A DNA stretch of 64,000 nucleotides from Yamagishiella unicocca (taxonomy: Eukaryota; Chlorophyta; Chlorophyceae; Chlamydomonadales; Volvocaceae), in NCBI GenBank assembly GCA_003116995.1, contig BDSL01000158.1, positions 88,650 through 152,649 on the forward strand. The letters are read 5' to 3'. Shown here piece after piece: positions 1 to 11,419 of the stretch. The notes beneath the pieces are model-generated. The model saw nothing but the letters and a program-made list of their open reading frames with translations. It did no database searches and was not told the DNA's origin. The position numbers and the translations under genes were made by a program. Every line of letters starts with the position of its first letter. The stretch's first letter is position 1.

Positions 1-234
1 CGGCAACGGCTTACAGATGGTGAAACGGCGGCAAGGGGCTTCGGCAGGGGGACCGAGGCGGGAATGCGATGGAAACGGTGGGGACGGCGAAGGCTGCGAA
101 ACGGCCTCAAGATTGTGGGGATATGTGGGGGCAACGGAGAGGGCAGCGAACAGGGCCACAGCAGCAATCGAAAACACGACGGCCGGGAGGCTGTGGGCGC
201 GGCGGAAGTGAGGCCGACAGCAGGGTAGCTGCAT
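1..234 (-). CDS. N-terminal exon of a secreted or membrane protein, cut by window edge
   Basis: An ATG at 234 on the minus strand opens a frame that stays open for 78 codons to the first base of the window. It begins MQLPCC, has arginines near residues 7-12, then a strongly hydrophobic stretch (about residues 16-34, containing VVFSIAAVALFAALSVA) followed by a Ser/Pro-rich segment (SQPSPSPPFPS). This is the layout of a secretory signal peptide leading into a Pro-rich linker, as in volvocine wall or matrix proteins such as pherophorins. That family assignment is a guess from composition only. No donor site was chosen, so the coding exon may end before position 1. It points away from the tRNA cluster. 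Confidence 0.4.
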   Translation of the reverse strand, partial: MQLPCCRPHFRRAHSLPAVVFSIAAVALFAALSVAPTYPHNLEAVSQPSPSPPFPSHSRLGPPAEAPCRRFTICKPLP

Positions 235-584
235 TAGGATGCGGGGCCGGACTGAGCGGGACGGCGCGATTGGGGCGGTGCGCTGCGTTGGGGTTCAATT
301 CGTGCGATCAGTGCGGAGGTGGGACTGGCGGCAGGCTGGCAGGGGCGGCAGGGTGGCAGGGGCGGCACCGTACACTGGTGAAACGCCTTCGGCCGATTGG
401 AAACGTGAACGACAAACCGCATCTGTGCCGGTTTAACGCGACTGATGATTGGACGCTTGGAGACTGTGGGGTGGCGATGGGGGCGGCAGCGGGGGGGCGG
501 CGGGAGCCACGGGGCCCGTACTTTGACGGCACCCTCCGTGGGCACGCGACTTGTTTTCAGGAATCTTGGTGGAATGTGTCACCA
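235..584. other. Intergenic, no gene recognised
   Basis: GC-rich stretch between the left-edge minus-strand exon and the first tRNA. Frames are open on both strands but show no recognisable domain. It probably holds the 5' UTR and promoter of the left-edge gene and upstream sequence of the tRNA. Confidence 0.5.
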
Positions 585-679
585 GCGGGCGTGGCGCAGT
601 GGTTAGCGCGTAGGTCTCATATGTCGATGTATGACTTAGGGACATCCTAAGGTCGAGGGTTCGAAACCCTCCGCCCGCA
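585..679 (+). tRNA. trnM-CAT: tRNA-Met (CAT), elongator type, with 22-nt intron, copy 1
   Basis: Acceptor strands GCGGGCG (585-591) and CGCCCGC (672-678) pair perfectly, with discriminator A at 679. The A-box-like GTGGCGCAGTGG and the B-box GGTTCGAAACC are in place. Anticodon CAT is at 618-620. Removing 622-643, directly after position 37, restores the loop and stem TAGGTCTCATAATCCTA known from plant elongator tRNA-Met, which also carries an intron at this place. Confidence 0.95.
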
Positions 680-707
680 ATGGTGTCTTGTATATATTCT
701 ATCGACT

Positions 708-779
708 GCTGATGTAGCTCAGTGGAAGAGTACCCGTTTAGTAAGCGGGAGGTCCCGAGATCAAAGCTCGGCATGAGCA
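708..779 (+). tRNA. trnT-AGT: tRNA-Thr (AGT), copy 1
   Basis: 72-nt cloverleaf. The acceptor GCTGATG pairs with CATGAGC except for one G-G mismatch at the fourth pair. The A-box reads TAGCTCAGTGGAAGAG. The anticodon stem is CCCGT/GCGGG around the loop TTAGTAA, giving anticodon AGT. The T-arm CCGAG/CTCGG closes the loop ATCAAAG. No intron. Confidence 0.9.
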
Positions 780-834
780 GAATATGTTGTAGCACGCGAC
801 TTGTTTTCAGGAATCTTGGTGGAATGTGTCACCA

Positions 835-929
835 GCGGGCGTGGCGCAGTGGTTAGCGCGTAGGTCTCATATGTCGATGTATGACTTAGGGACATCCTAA
901 GGTCGAGGGTTCGAAACCCTCCGCCCGCA
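835..929 (+). tRNA. trnM-CAT: tRNA-Met (CAT), elongator type, with 22-nt intron, copy 2
   Basis: Identical to copy 1, exactly 250 bp downstream. The intron is at 872-893 and the anticodon at 868-870. Confidence 0.95.
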
Positions 930-957
930 ATGGTGTCTTGTATATATTCTATCGACT

Positions 958-1029
958 GCTGATGTAGCTCAGTGGAAGAGCACCTGTTTAGTAAGCGGGA
1001 GGTCCCGAGATCAAAGCTCGGCATGAGCA
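958..1029 (+). tRNA. trnT-AGT: tRNA-Thr (AGT), copy 2
   Basis: Same as copy 1 apart from two substitutions: the D-arm edge reads GAGCACC and the anticodon stem CCTGT/GCGGG now has an extra G-T wobble pair. The fold is kept, so the copy is probably functional. Confidence 0.88.
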
Positions 1030-1040
1030 GAATATGTTGT

Positions 1041-1352
1041 ATCATTCTTGAAGGGTAAAGACTACTGCTGCAAGCAAAGTTCTGTAGCAGTAGCAGTCAC
1101 AGTGGGATCAGACCAGAACTTTGAGTCAAATTGTTATAAATACCCTTGTCGTAAGGAATCGAAGCCAATTACTGCCCCTTTTGCTTCCTTCATTGAGGCA
1201 GTTCCTTCGCCTCCATCATCACTTCGGGCGTGGCCTTCACGAACGGGAATACATTCCCCTCCAGGGTAACACACCCTCATTCCAGAACACATTGCTACCC
1301 CCTCCCCATCCCAAACCCGTCCCCCTCCCCGTGCTGGTCATATCACGTCATG
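1041..1352. other. 3' flank of APE2
   Basis: Sequence between the tRNA cluster and the APE2 stop codon. It should contain the APE2 3' UTR. I found no TGTAA signal on the minus strand here. Confidence 0.4.
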
Positions 1353-4300
1353 TCATGTCCGGGGCTTCTTGCGGGGCATATTACTCATCATGCCGCGCCC
1401 CGTGCCACGCCCTACCCCTATGCTCATGCCCCCTCCTGTGCTCCTGGCCGGACCCGACACTGCCCCTGGCCCCGTCCCCGCTGGCCCCGCTGCTGGGTTG
1501 CGGCCCCGGGCCCACTGGAAGAACTCGCACCGGCCGTTGGGCGGCAGACCGTCGGGGCGCGCGCAGCACCAGAACTGACGGCCGTTGTTCTCCCCCTTCT
1601 TCTTCACGGTTCGTACGACACACGGCTCGCTGTGGCCGCTGCACCTGTGGGCCGCAGAAATACAACCTGTTGTTTGTTTGGTTGTTTGAACGCGAGGAGC
1701 TAGACCACCACCCCACCAAAAGCATCACGCCAAGCGGCAAACAGTGGCAAGCATTGGCACCCCCATATACACACGCACGATCATCAGCTTGCCGTACCGT
1801 ACAACACCCCACCTGGGCGGCTTCATCTGGTCCTGGATCTGGCGCCACGCCACCGCCGCCGCGGTGGTACGCCCCCCCGCCTCCGCCGGCTGCGTCGCCG
1901 CCAGCACTGCTGCCGCCGCCTGGTCCCGCTCCGAAACCGCCGCCTGCAGGTCTGGCCCGGGTTCCCTCGCCTCCGCCTGGTCCACCTCCGGTTCCCCCAC
2001 CTGCAGATCCCGCTGCTCGGACCCCACCGCACTCGCCGGTGCAGGAGCATTCCCATCCTGCTGCCATGGGACGACCCCTCCCTGGAGCTCCGCCGCAGTT
2101 GCATCCGGGCCCTCATACACAGGTCCCCGCAGCTCACGAGATGCCGCTCCGAAACCCCACGGGCCACGTCGCTGCTGCCTGTGCTGCTGCTGCCGCCACC
2201 CTTGCCATTGCTGCTGTTCCTCCTGTGGCGGTGGCTGCTGCCCCAGCTGCACCATCCCCGGTCCTGGCGGGTCTCCGAAGCCCTCCGGTACAGCCTCCCC
2301 CCGGCTGACCCACATCGCGCCGGCGCCGACGCCCGCCGCCCCGGGCCTTTCAAAGCCATATCCCTCATCGTCCGTGTCGTGCAGTGCGGCCTCTTCTGTC
2401 CCGCACCAAGGCGCAGCTTCCTCTCGCGCGGTGCCCCTACCCGCCTGGTCGTCGTCGCCGCCGCCATCGCGCCTCTGGGTAGCCCAGCCATAGTCCTGAG
2501 GGCTGCCCGCTGCCGCACCAGCTCCGTACGAGTGAGTACTGCAGGTGTCGTACGTACCGCTTCCCACACCGGCGTCACACTGCCGCAAGAACTGCTGTGG
2601 CGGCGGCAGTAGCGGCGCCAGCTCCCGGTGTATCGCCGGGCGTATGCTGCTTCCCGAGTACGGCTGCAAGCGGGGCGAGTCAGCGCTGAACCCATGACCA
2701 TGTCCATGTTGGTGTTGGTGGTGATGTTGGTCTCGGTGGTGTTGGTGGTGTTGGTGGTGTTGGTGGTGTAGGACGCTGACATCGTTTGATGGGAGAAGAG
2801 GCTGCTGGGGCGGATAAGAGGAACTGGGCGGCCGGACTCCCACCCCCGACCCGCACACAGGACCAGGACCTGCCGCGTCCGCACCGTCACCAGCTCTTTC
2901 CCCGGTGCTTGTGCTCTCGGCGCCAGCGCCCATCTGAGCCCCGGAGGCACTGCTCGGCTCCGCTGCGTCCGCTGGCGCTCTGGGCCGCAGAAACGCCGTC
3001 AGCTTCCGCTGGCCGTCCCCGCCCGCCAGGCCCCTGCCCGCTCCCCTTCCGCCACCTCCCCTGGGAGGCAGGGGAGGACCCGAGCTCGCAGAGCGGCGCG
3101 TCGCCACCGCGGCCGGGTTGCCTGTCTGCAATTGGTGGCGCCCGCGGCCACCGCCATTCGCGCCACCACCAGCACCACTACTTTCAACAACAGCGGGTCC
3201 GCTGGAGGACCGCCCTGCGGCGGCGGCGGCGGCAGCTACAGCCCGGGCGTCATCTGGGGCTGTAGCGGCCGTGGTGGTCCGCCGTGCGATGCACGCCTGC
3301 AGCGTCGCCTGACGCGTGGCGTCGAAGAGGCCGCGGCTGCTCAGCGGCGGAGGCGGGCCGCCGGCCGCCGACCCGCGGGTCACCTGTTCGTCCGGCAGCT
3401 CCAGCTCCACCCAGGCGGGCGCGTGGTCGCTGCCCTCGAAATCCGACATCACGTCCTGGAGCGCATGTGTGGTGCGGGGGGAGAAGATGAAACGACGCGG
3501 ACGGGGAGCGCGTTGCCCAGATACGAAACACACATGCGCTGATAAGGACTGAGCTGCGAGGCGTGCATACGTATACAGCAGAGCAACCCTCTCTTCCATG
3601 GGTTCCCCGGGCTTCCTATTCCCCGGGCTTCAGATTCCCCGGGCTTTCCTCAATGCCTCCTAATCCTCACCACCACCACCACCACCGCAAGCTGCATGTC
3701 ATTACAGCGGCTGTGCGCCGGCCTCCCTTGCCCCTGCCCCTGTAGGCAGGCAGGGACCAACCCTTGCTCCGAACCACCTCACCGCTGCCAATACCCACTC
3801 CGGGCACCCGTTCGCGGCTCCGAAGTCTACCGCAGCAGTACCCTCGCCGGCAGCACTTGCCACCCTCGCCGCTGCCACCGCCGCCGCCGTCTCGCTGCCA
3901 TCCGCCGCCAGGATGTGGTCGATTCGGGAGCCGTAGTTGTTGACACGTGCGCCGGAGGAGGTGTTCCAGCACGTGTACGCGTGCTGCCTGCGGCGCCGTA
4001 CACATACACGTGCCCTTTCACGTGTGTTGTTGAGCCACCAAGTGCCGTGGGGCGCCGGAGGCGCTATGGATGGTACGGCGCTGCTGCGAAGGCGCACAAA
4101 AGCAACGCACCCCTCGCGCGGGCAAAGCCCCTCAGCCCCACAAGGGAGGAAGGGCTCGGTTCCGGAGCCGCTCCAAAACCCGCATATGCCCCGCCCCCAG
4201 CGCCTGCCCCAACCCAGTTCTCCAGCATGCATCTCAAAACTTCTGTTTCTAAACGCTTTTTTTTCCGGGCATCCGCGGGTCTCCCTCGAAACCCCCAGCG

Positions 4301-6382
4301 CCTGCCAGACGAGCCGGTCACGTGATGCAGCACCCTCCCTGCCGCAGCCACCAGCAGCTCCGAGACCTGACAGTACCTGTTGGGGTGGAAGGCTCGAAAG
4401 GTATCCACGAACGGTGCCGCCCCCTCGACGCCTCCACTCCCCCCGCCTCCCGCCTCGCCGGCGGCGGCGCCGGCGGCGGCGCCACTGCCGTCCGGTGGTT
4501 GCCGATCGCGGTGCCGCCGGCCGCGCGCCATAAGGCCCCGCAGCCAGGCGCGATCGGCTCGCCGCACGTCAAATTCGCGGGTTGTCGCTCCGCACACGTC
4601 CAGGTGGTCAGGGGCGATGTTCAGGTCCCCCAGCAGCACCACACGGCGACCCTGGGCCAGCAGGGAGTCCAGCCGGAGCTGCAGCGCCTGCAGGTTGGGA
4701 GTTGGGAGTTGGGAGTTGGGGAGAAGGAGGGGAGTCGCTACTGGACGAATGGCTGTGATGGTCGACTGGCTGGGGTGCGGCAGGCTGGAGCCAGCTTGGC
4801 TGTGATGGTCGACTGGCTGGGTGCAGCGGGGCTGGAGCCAGCTCTGTGGGTCTGAGGTGGCGTCTTGTGGACGCGAGGCGGCGCCACCTCAGACCTGCGC
4901 TATTGTGATGCTGCGCAATGCTGGCTTGGGGTGCAATGCTGCCGCGTTGCCATGTACTACTTGCTGGTGAGGCTGCGTTCAACGCCGAGGAAAAACAGAC
5001 GGGCCTTATGACAAATCCGGGTAGATCTTGGCGAGCAAGGGACGCACCCGAACCCGAATCCAGGGGTGGCCGCATGGTGTGTACGGCCGCAGCAACCCGC
5101 CCCTTGCTTCCGCCTGATGACATGCGGCCACGTCACGCAGCCGGCCCCCTGCCGTACAAAGCTGCCAGCCCCGAAACCACAGCCGTAGGGACCCGCGTAC
5201 CTGGTAGAACTGCATCTTGTACGACATGCGCTCCTCCGCCCGCTCCTCGCTGCTGATGGCGGGGCCGTACACGTTGACGAGCACCAGCGCGCCGTGGTCG
5301 GTGATCACAACGCGACCCTCGCCGTCCAGGTTTCGGAGCGCCTCGGGACCCAGGCCCGCGGCCCGCCAGCGGGGGTGCAGCTGCGCCGCCGCCGCGTCGG
5401 GGCGGCTGCCTGCCGCGCGCGAGGAGCACCGAACGGAAGGCAGGGTTTCGGAGCCGAGGGCTTGGAAGGTAGGCTGAGGCAAGCACACGAAGCGCAAACC
5501 GGACGCCGGCTACTCTTACCCTTCATCATCTATTTCGTGGACCCTCCTCCGGGGACTTCGCCAAATGTCACCAAACTTTTGATTTGGGCTCTTCAAGATA
5601 TGTATAATACAAATATCCACTTCCCTGCGCAGTGTATGGAAGCGACCCCCCTTCGCCTCTTCCTCCGCTTGGCCCGACATGCGTGGCAACCTCCCTCGGG
5701 CTACCACCACACCACCACCGCACTGCCGCACCTGGGGGCAGCTCCAGCACCCCGGTGAAGCCCTCCTCCGCGTGCTGCGGCACGGTGCGGTCTCGGCGGC
5801 AGAAGGTCGCGACACCCGAGTAGCCGGTCTTGCCCCGAGTGAAGGCAAAGAACGACTCCCTGTTCGAGGCAGCGATCGAGGAGAGGTGGGTGGGGACTGT
5901 AGGCTTCTACGCAGACTGTAGCGCGATGGAACCAAAATGCCAGTTGTGGCTCGGCGGGCAATTGTGTTGGCAAACCGATTCTGCAGTGTGTCATTGAATC
6001 TGGAGGTGCGGTGCCGGCAGGCAACCGTCCGTCACACGATTTGGCAAGGTCCCTCCCTCACCCGTCAGAGGACGAAGCAAGATTTACAGTGTATTCCCGC
6101 TTATGGGAAAAGCGGGAGACAACAGCTGCGGGATAGTACCGTATACACGCATGCGTGGGAGGGGATGTGGGATGCCGTACGGAGGGTTCGCAGCGCCAGC
6201 GAGGGCGCTCACCATCCATCCGCCAGCGCCAGCTCCCTCTTGAGGTCCCCGCGGGTGAGTTTGGTCTCCTGAAAACACACCACGTCGGCATGGAGAGATT
6301 CCAGGAGGGGCACCAGGCCTCCGAATGCGGCGACGATGCGCCGCAGGCCGTTGACATTCCAGGTCAGGACTCGAAGACGCAT
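1353..6382 (-). CDS. APE2: DNA-(apurinic/apyrimidinic) endonuclease 2
   Basis: Nuclear exonuclease III-type enzyme: AP endonuclease, 3'-phosphodiesterase and 3'-5' exonuclease in base-excision and single-strand-break repair. Exons (minus): 6382-6213, 5859-5732, 5409-5201, 4687-4377, 3987-3783, 3455-1813, 1644-1353; all junctions are in phase, giving 985 aa. Visible EEP-domain motifs are TWNVNGL (7-13), FQETKL with catalytic E39, GYSGVAT (69-75), GDLN (D190, N192), NYGSRID (290-296) and GSDHAP (349-354). Near residue 490, QRKLTAFL resembles a PCNA-binding PIP box. The last exon encodes the GRF zinc finger typical of APE2 (C890, H893, C897, GRQFWCC at 910-916, GRCEFFQW at 926-933). It is much longer than human APE2 (about 520 aa) because exon 6 adds roughly 500 low-complexity residues, including a His/Gln run, between catalytic core and finger. 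Confidence 0.94.
4751..4846. repeat. 48-bp direct tandem duplication in APE2 intron 3
   Basis: Two imperfect copies of a 48-bp unit starting GGCTGTGATGGTCGACTGGC, at 4751 and 4799. Confidence 0.8.
4851..4893. repeat. Perfect 12-bp inverted repeat (hairpin) in APE2 intron 3
   Basis: TCTGAGGTGGCG (4851-4862) and CGCCACCTCAGA (4882-4893) are exact reverse complements separated by 19 nt. The hairpin directly follows the 48-bp duplication. Confidence 0.85.
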
Positions 6383-7282
6383 GGCTGGGGGCGACAGGGC
6401 AGGAGGTGGGGGTAGAAGCACATCGCCTGCGCCGTCTGCCCTGTAAGCGAGAATGATTTAGTAGTATGTTGATCAGTCGTTCATCTCAGTTGTCGAGCGG
6501 TCCTGGGCGCTAAGGTGCGCTTATTAAGTGTGGTATCCCAACCACAAAGAAGAAAAGAAGTTAGCGCAAACTGATCTCAAAATGTCATATTTCTGTACTC
6601 CAGTTTCGTTACAGGCCAATAAGGAACCGGAAAATGGCGCCCCGGCCCGAAACCAAACTGGAGCATCGACTTCACTTTTTTTAGCGTAGTGCCGCAGCCG
6701 CTGGTGCAAGAGCCTTGCTTAGACACTTTGCTGGGAAAAATCATGTTGATATTTACGTGGTTTGGAAACCCACAAAGTACTTAAAACTGGCTGCCGCTGT
6801 GGCTCGGTGCCCTGAGAAGCCCTAGAAGCTAGGCAGTCGAATCAGCTGACCAATTAAAGCCTCATCAAGTTGTAACAGCAGCAGCACCGCAGCTCAGGTG
6901 AACGCCATTCAGGGCTACCGACAGTCAAATGTGGCCATGGACGAGGAATTCAAGCCACTTTTGTATCGGATTTACACCTGCGCACACCAGGCCTTGTAAT
7001 TTTGCGTCAGGCTGTGGGCTTGGGCCGGTCGTTCTCAACCATGGAACCAGTAAACTGACTATTAGTTAGTGTTTCGCCCTTGCAAACGTACTTGTAGCGA
7101 ACGCATAAGCATTTTCACCTAGGCAGAGCTCCCTCCCTACCGCACCGCAGCAGGACATCCTCGCCTCCTGCTTAATATAACGGTAGCCATAAATAGGGCA
7201 CGTCAGCATGTACGCTACGTGGAGCCACACCGCCGCGCTTCACTCGCCCACTGCCCCTGCCCCCTGAACTCCCCCTCAAACA
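6383..7282. other. APE2 promoter side and SET-gene 3' region
   Basis: Lower-GC stretch between the APE2 start codon and the stop codon of the next minus-strand gene. It holds the APE2 5' UTR and promoter, and a minus-strand TGTAA at 6976-6972, about 307 nt past the SET-gene stop, as a candidate polyadenylation signal. No gene recognised. Confidence 0.5.
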
Positions 7283-10200
7283 TCACGACCGCACCAGCTC
7301 CTGCGCTAGCGCCCGCTCCACCGCCCGCCTTCCTGCCGCTGCCACCACCACCAAGCCTCGCCGCAGCTCCCTGCTCCCTGCACCTGCCCCTGCCGCCCCC
7401 GCGCGCTCCTCCAGCTGCCCCAGCTGCTCCCACCTCGCCTGCAGCACCGCCCGCAGCACACCCCGCACGTCCACCCCCGCAGCCCCCTCTCCCCCAACCC
7501 CGCCCGGGCCCCGCCCCTCACCCTGCAGCGCGGCGCCCAGCCACCGCGCCACCGCCCAGCGCTGTGTCACGAAGTCGCTCTCCTCCCCATCAGGATCCGG
7601 CTGCCGAACATGGACTACCAGCCGATCCGGCATCCCTGCGTCAGCCATCCGCGACAGCCGCGCCCGTACCCTTGCCTCCAGCGCCTCCAGCGCCTCCGCA
7701 TCCGGCCCACACTGCTCAGTCCCGCTGTCCCCCGCCGCCGCCGCTGCTGCTGTTCCTGCCGCCGCAGTTGCTCGCAGCGCTCGGGCCGCATCTGCCGCCG
7801 TGATCTCAAACGTGTCACAGTCCCGGCGCGGGTCGGAGCTCGTGTCGGGCACGAAGCCGTACTCCAGCAGCCACCTGTGGGAACGAGTTTACGTAGTGGT
7901 GGTGGCGGTGGTGGTGGTGCTGATGGTGGTGGTGCTGGTGGTGGTGTCGATGGCGATGGAGAAAAGCAAGATGCTCCGGATTGCAGCCGGCAGCTCGCTC
8001 GCCCATCAGTGTCGACCTAGCAGGCACGCGGCAGATGGTCCCAGGCAGGTGCTGCCGTGGTCACTCCCATGCAGTTTCCCCAAGCGACCACCATACCACG
8101 TCTGCAACCACCCCCCCCACCCCCCCACCCCACACACACGTGCGGTAGGGTTTTGCGGCTTAGTGGCAAAGCACCACACGCATTCCACTGCCACGTGTCC
8201 ACGCCTAACCATGTCTACCCCTAACCGCCTGCTCCAGAACCTGTCGGTGCGGTTACCGTACCTGTCCAAGCAGGCAGGCCCCTGCTCCGTCTCCGCTGAC
8301 GCCACGTAGTCAAACAGTATCGCCTGGCCGGGGGCGATGTACGACGTGGCCACCAGGGAGGCGGTCAGACCGGTGCCCGTAGAGTCAGCGAGGAGCTGCG
8401 GGGGGGGGAGAGGTAGGGTTGGGCGCGGGGGAAAACTAGGTTTCCAGGTTTGGAGGTTTGCGCTTTCAGGGGGGTAAGTTTCACGGTTACGTTTCAGTTA
8501 GGGTGACCTGGATCAGGTGTTCTGGGTTGTAGTGAGTGGAGACGCGAGTGGGTGCGACCCGGGTGGGTGGGTGAGAGGAAACCCACTCGGTGGGTGGGCA
8601 GGTGCAGGAAGGGAAAGAGATATGACGAAAGGTGAGCAGGGCACGCCTGGTAGCAGAGCTGGGGACCAAAGCGGATCTGCGTTCTTCTCAGTCAGCTTTG
8701 GGTTTCGGAGCAAGTCATCCCCCACGCCGCAAGCCTCACCTGGTACGCCACGTTGGCGCCCTGGCGATCAAAGGCGTGGTTGGCCAGGTCCAGGACGGGC
8801 AGCAGCACCCCCAGCTCCTGCAAATAGACCCATGGGTCATTCGGGGCGAGGATAATTCAAGCAGCACCGGGCGCCGGGCTGGGACGGGCAGTGGGGCAAG
8901 TCATGTCTCGTAACCTAGCCAATCCCGCGTTTGGAAGCAGCAGGCGAGCAGTCAAGAGTCGGACAGGTTTGCGGCTGCTCGATTGGAAGGGAGCGGGGCG
9001 CCGCCTCCCGGGGGGCGGAGACAGTGGAGACGCGGGCTGCGTGTTTTTGAAAGGAAGCTACGTTTGCTTGCGGGCTGCTACAGGTTGGCATTCTGCTCCT
9101 GTCCCTCGTTGAGGCCCGGGCACCCATACATGGTATGTCGCTTCGGCTTTTCGGTCGCCATGTACTCTTATTTTAGGGGGGTTGGGAGCCCTGGGCAAGT
9201 CAGTGGCGGCCCTGGCCAAGAAGTGGCTTCCGCTCAACCGCGACCCATGGGCCGTTTGTTGTCCACCACCAGCTTTCCTCCACCCACCCGACCCCCAAAA
9301 GACCCACCTGCACCCATTCCAACATCGCCATCGGCAGCCGCAGCGGCAGCCCCAGGCCGTCGCCCGACGGCGCCCCGCCGCCGCCCGCCCGCAGCTCCTC
9401 CGCCCCCAGCGTCACGCTGCGCGTCTTGGCCGCAGCATACGCCCAGTGCCACAGCGGCTGCCACAAGCTGCGGCCGCCGTCACCGTCGGTGCCGTCTCGC
9501 AGTCGCGACATGGCGGCCCGGCCACCCGGCAGCATCTCCAGTGTCGGCTGCGCCAGGTCGTTGCCGAAGAGGGCCAGCTGCGCGCGGCGCTTGGCTGCCA
9601 GGCGCCGCAGCGCGGGCAGCTCGGACAGCATCGCGGCGTCCCCCGGGTCGCTGGCAGTGGGAGGGCGGGAGGAGGGGAGAGGAGGGGAGAGGAGGGGAGG
9701 AGGGGTTTTGGGGCCGGTGCGTGTCCCGCGACCCAGGTGGCCTGCAGAGGCCTGCCGACTCCAACATCCCCAGAGGGTATGTAGTTTCGTTCCCCGCCTC
9801 TTCCCCGAAGGGGGACGAAAAGTAAGGGCTACACCGCCACCCCACGCCACCTCCGCCGCGCCCCCCAGCAGGGTCTCCCCTGGAGTGCTCGGGCAGCAGG
9901 CCGCCTCACCTGGCATGTACGGGCAGGCCGTCGTACTTCCGGGGCAGCAGGCAGATGTAGTTGGCCCAGGGAGATCGCTCGCCGTGTACGGCAACCTCGT
10001 ACGACAGCGCCAGGGCATCCAGGAACATGTCCGAGTCCTCCACGGTGCGCCATGAGGAGGTTGTGGGGGAGAGCATCCGGGCTGGCCGGGGGGAGGGGGA
10101 GGGGTTTTCGCCATTTGGGTTTTGCCATTTGGGTTTTTACCATTGGGGTCTGGAGGTTGACGTTTGGGGTATGGGCTTTCCTCCCATGGAAAGGGTGTGG

Positions 10201-11419
10201 GGTGCCGCAAGGGGCGAGGGACGCAACCCTGCGCACTTTAAACGTCTCAAAGCGTCATTAGGGTTGCTTCCCTCCTTACCGGCCCGGAAGGTCGCTGCGG
10301 ACAAGCCCATCTTCAGGGGAACGGACAGCGCCACCTCGCCCGCAGCAATGGCCTGGGTCGCCTGCGGAGACACGTCGCAGGGTAAGGCGGGTTCAGAAAG
10401 CGGCGGGAGCTGCTTATCCATGGTCTTAGGTGGAAGCACATACTGACAAGCAGGCGCCAGGAGCCAGGCGCAGGCGGAGGCCGTACCCACATGAAGTCCG
10501 CGGAACCCGCTGCCATCCGAACCCAGAGCCACGCGAGACACGTCGCCGCCGTTGTGGGACACCCACTCCGCCAGACGGCCGAACCGTGACGCGGAAGCCG
10601 CCGCCGCTTTGGCCTCCTCCGTGGCATCGCCGCTGCCGCTGCCGCCGCTAGTGCCGCGGTCATCCTCGCACCAGTACAGCAGCTTCGCCATCTCGTAGTC
10701 TGTGTAGTACGGCTCGCGGACCTGCTGCTGCTGCAGCCGCCAGACCTCAGGGTCGCCCCAGTCCAACCCGGCGTCTGCGGCGGTGCCGGGGGGAGGATTC
10801 GAACCGGGGACGCCAGCAGGTGGCGTGACGGGAAGCGGGTAGTACGGCAGAAGGTTGGGGCCGGAGGTGGCAGCGGGCGCCCCGATGAGGAGCCGGGCGA
10901 ACCCCCGGATGAGGGCGGTGGAGGCGTTGGCGGCCTTGCCGCCGATGGGGTGGGCGGCTATGGCTGCTAGCACCTGTGGTTGATGGGCGTTGTGAGGAGG
11001 AGGAGGAAGAGGAGTAGGAGCGGGAGGGGGAGAGGAGGGGGAGAGGAGGGGGAGGAGGCGGAAGGGGAGGAAATGTGCAATATGGAAGGTGCCATAGGTG
11101 GCAGTAATAATTGGTGCGGGTGCTGCTGGTTTCGGTTACGGAACGCTAGTGGATAGGTGTGGAGCAGAAGCTTGCCGCTCAGCTCTGAAAGGCATGAAGA
11201 ATGACTGAATCGCACTCGTGAGGAGTAATACAGGCAGGTCAGGGTGCTGACCTGGGGAGGCGCGTATAACAGCCATGTAGATGCGTCAGCACACTGCGAC
11301 GGGGGGACCAGCTCAGAAGCATTCCTCACCTCTGGTTCTGTATACGGCATTATTATTGCAACGACGAGGGCAGCGACTCCGGCCGAGAAAGCCAGGAGCC
11401 CTAGCCTGACCAACGACAT
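7283..11419 (-). CDS. SET-domain protein methyltransferase (Rubisco LSMT/SETD3-like) with N-terminal membrane anchor
   Basis: Probable protein-lysine or -histidine N-methyltransferase. Exons (minus): 11419-11252, 10973-10491, 10361-10280, 10081-9910, 9650-9308, 8817-8740, 8395-8262, 7874-7283; all in phase, 683 aa. The split SET domain is visible: EWVSHNGGDV then GFRGLH and ATQAIAAGEVALSVP (pre-SET strand pattern of LSMT), SPWANYICLLP, the core DLANHAF (N429, H430), then APGQAILFDY (Y472), followed by LLEYGFVPDT and a C-terminal helical substrate-binding region. Residues 4-25 form a hydrophobic segment (LGLLAFSAGVAALVVAIIMP), so the protein probably starts as a signal anchor. A plastid stromal LSMT would carry a transit peptide instead. 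The substrate is unknown. ATG 11419 is the first in-frame ATG after upstream GTG-only starts. Confidence 0.87.

Larger units (their letters stand above)
542..1040 (+). repeat. Tandem duplication, 250-bp unit with two tRNA genes each
   Basis: Positions 542-790 and 792-1040 are the same sequence repeated with a 250-bp period. The differences I see lie in the tRNA-Thr (two substitutions near its anticodon stem). Each unit carries a tRNA-Met followed 28 bp later by a tRNA-Thr. Confidence 0.95.

Noticed and set aside
1121..2308. 395-codon plus-strand Pro-rich frame
   Set aside because: Antisense to APE2 exon 6 and the GRF-finger exon, which are clearly coding on the other strand.
5732..5935. Earlier acceptor for APE2 exon 2 near 5905
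   Set aside because: It gives the wrong phase; only the acceptor before 5859 joins TGG in frame with the conserved ESFFAF block.
10790..10812. Second B-box-like GGATTCGAACC
   Set aside because: It lies inside a coding exon of the SET gene and has no tRNA fold around it.
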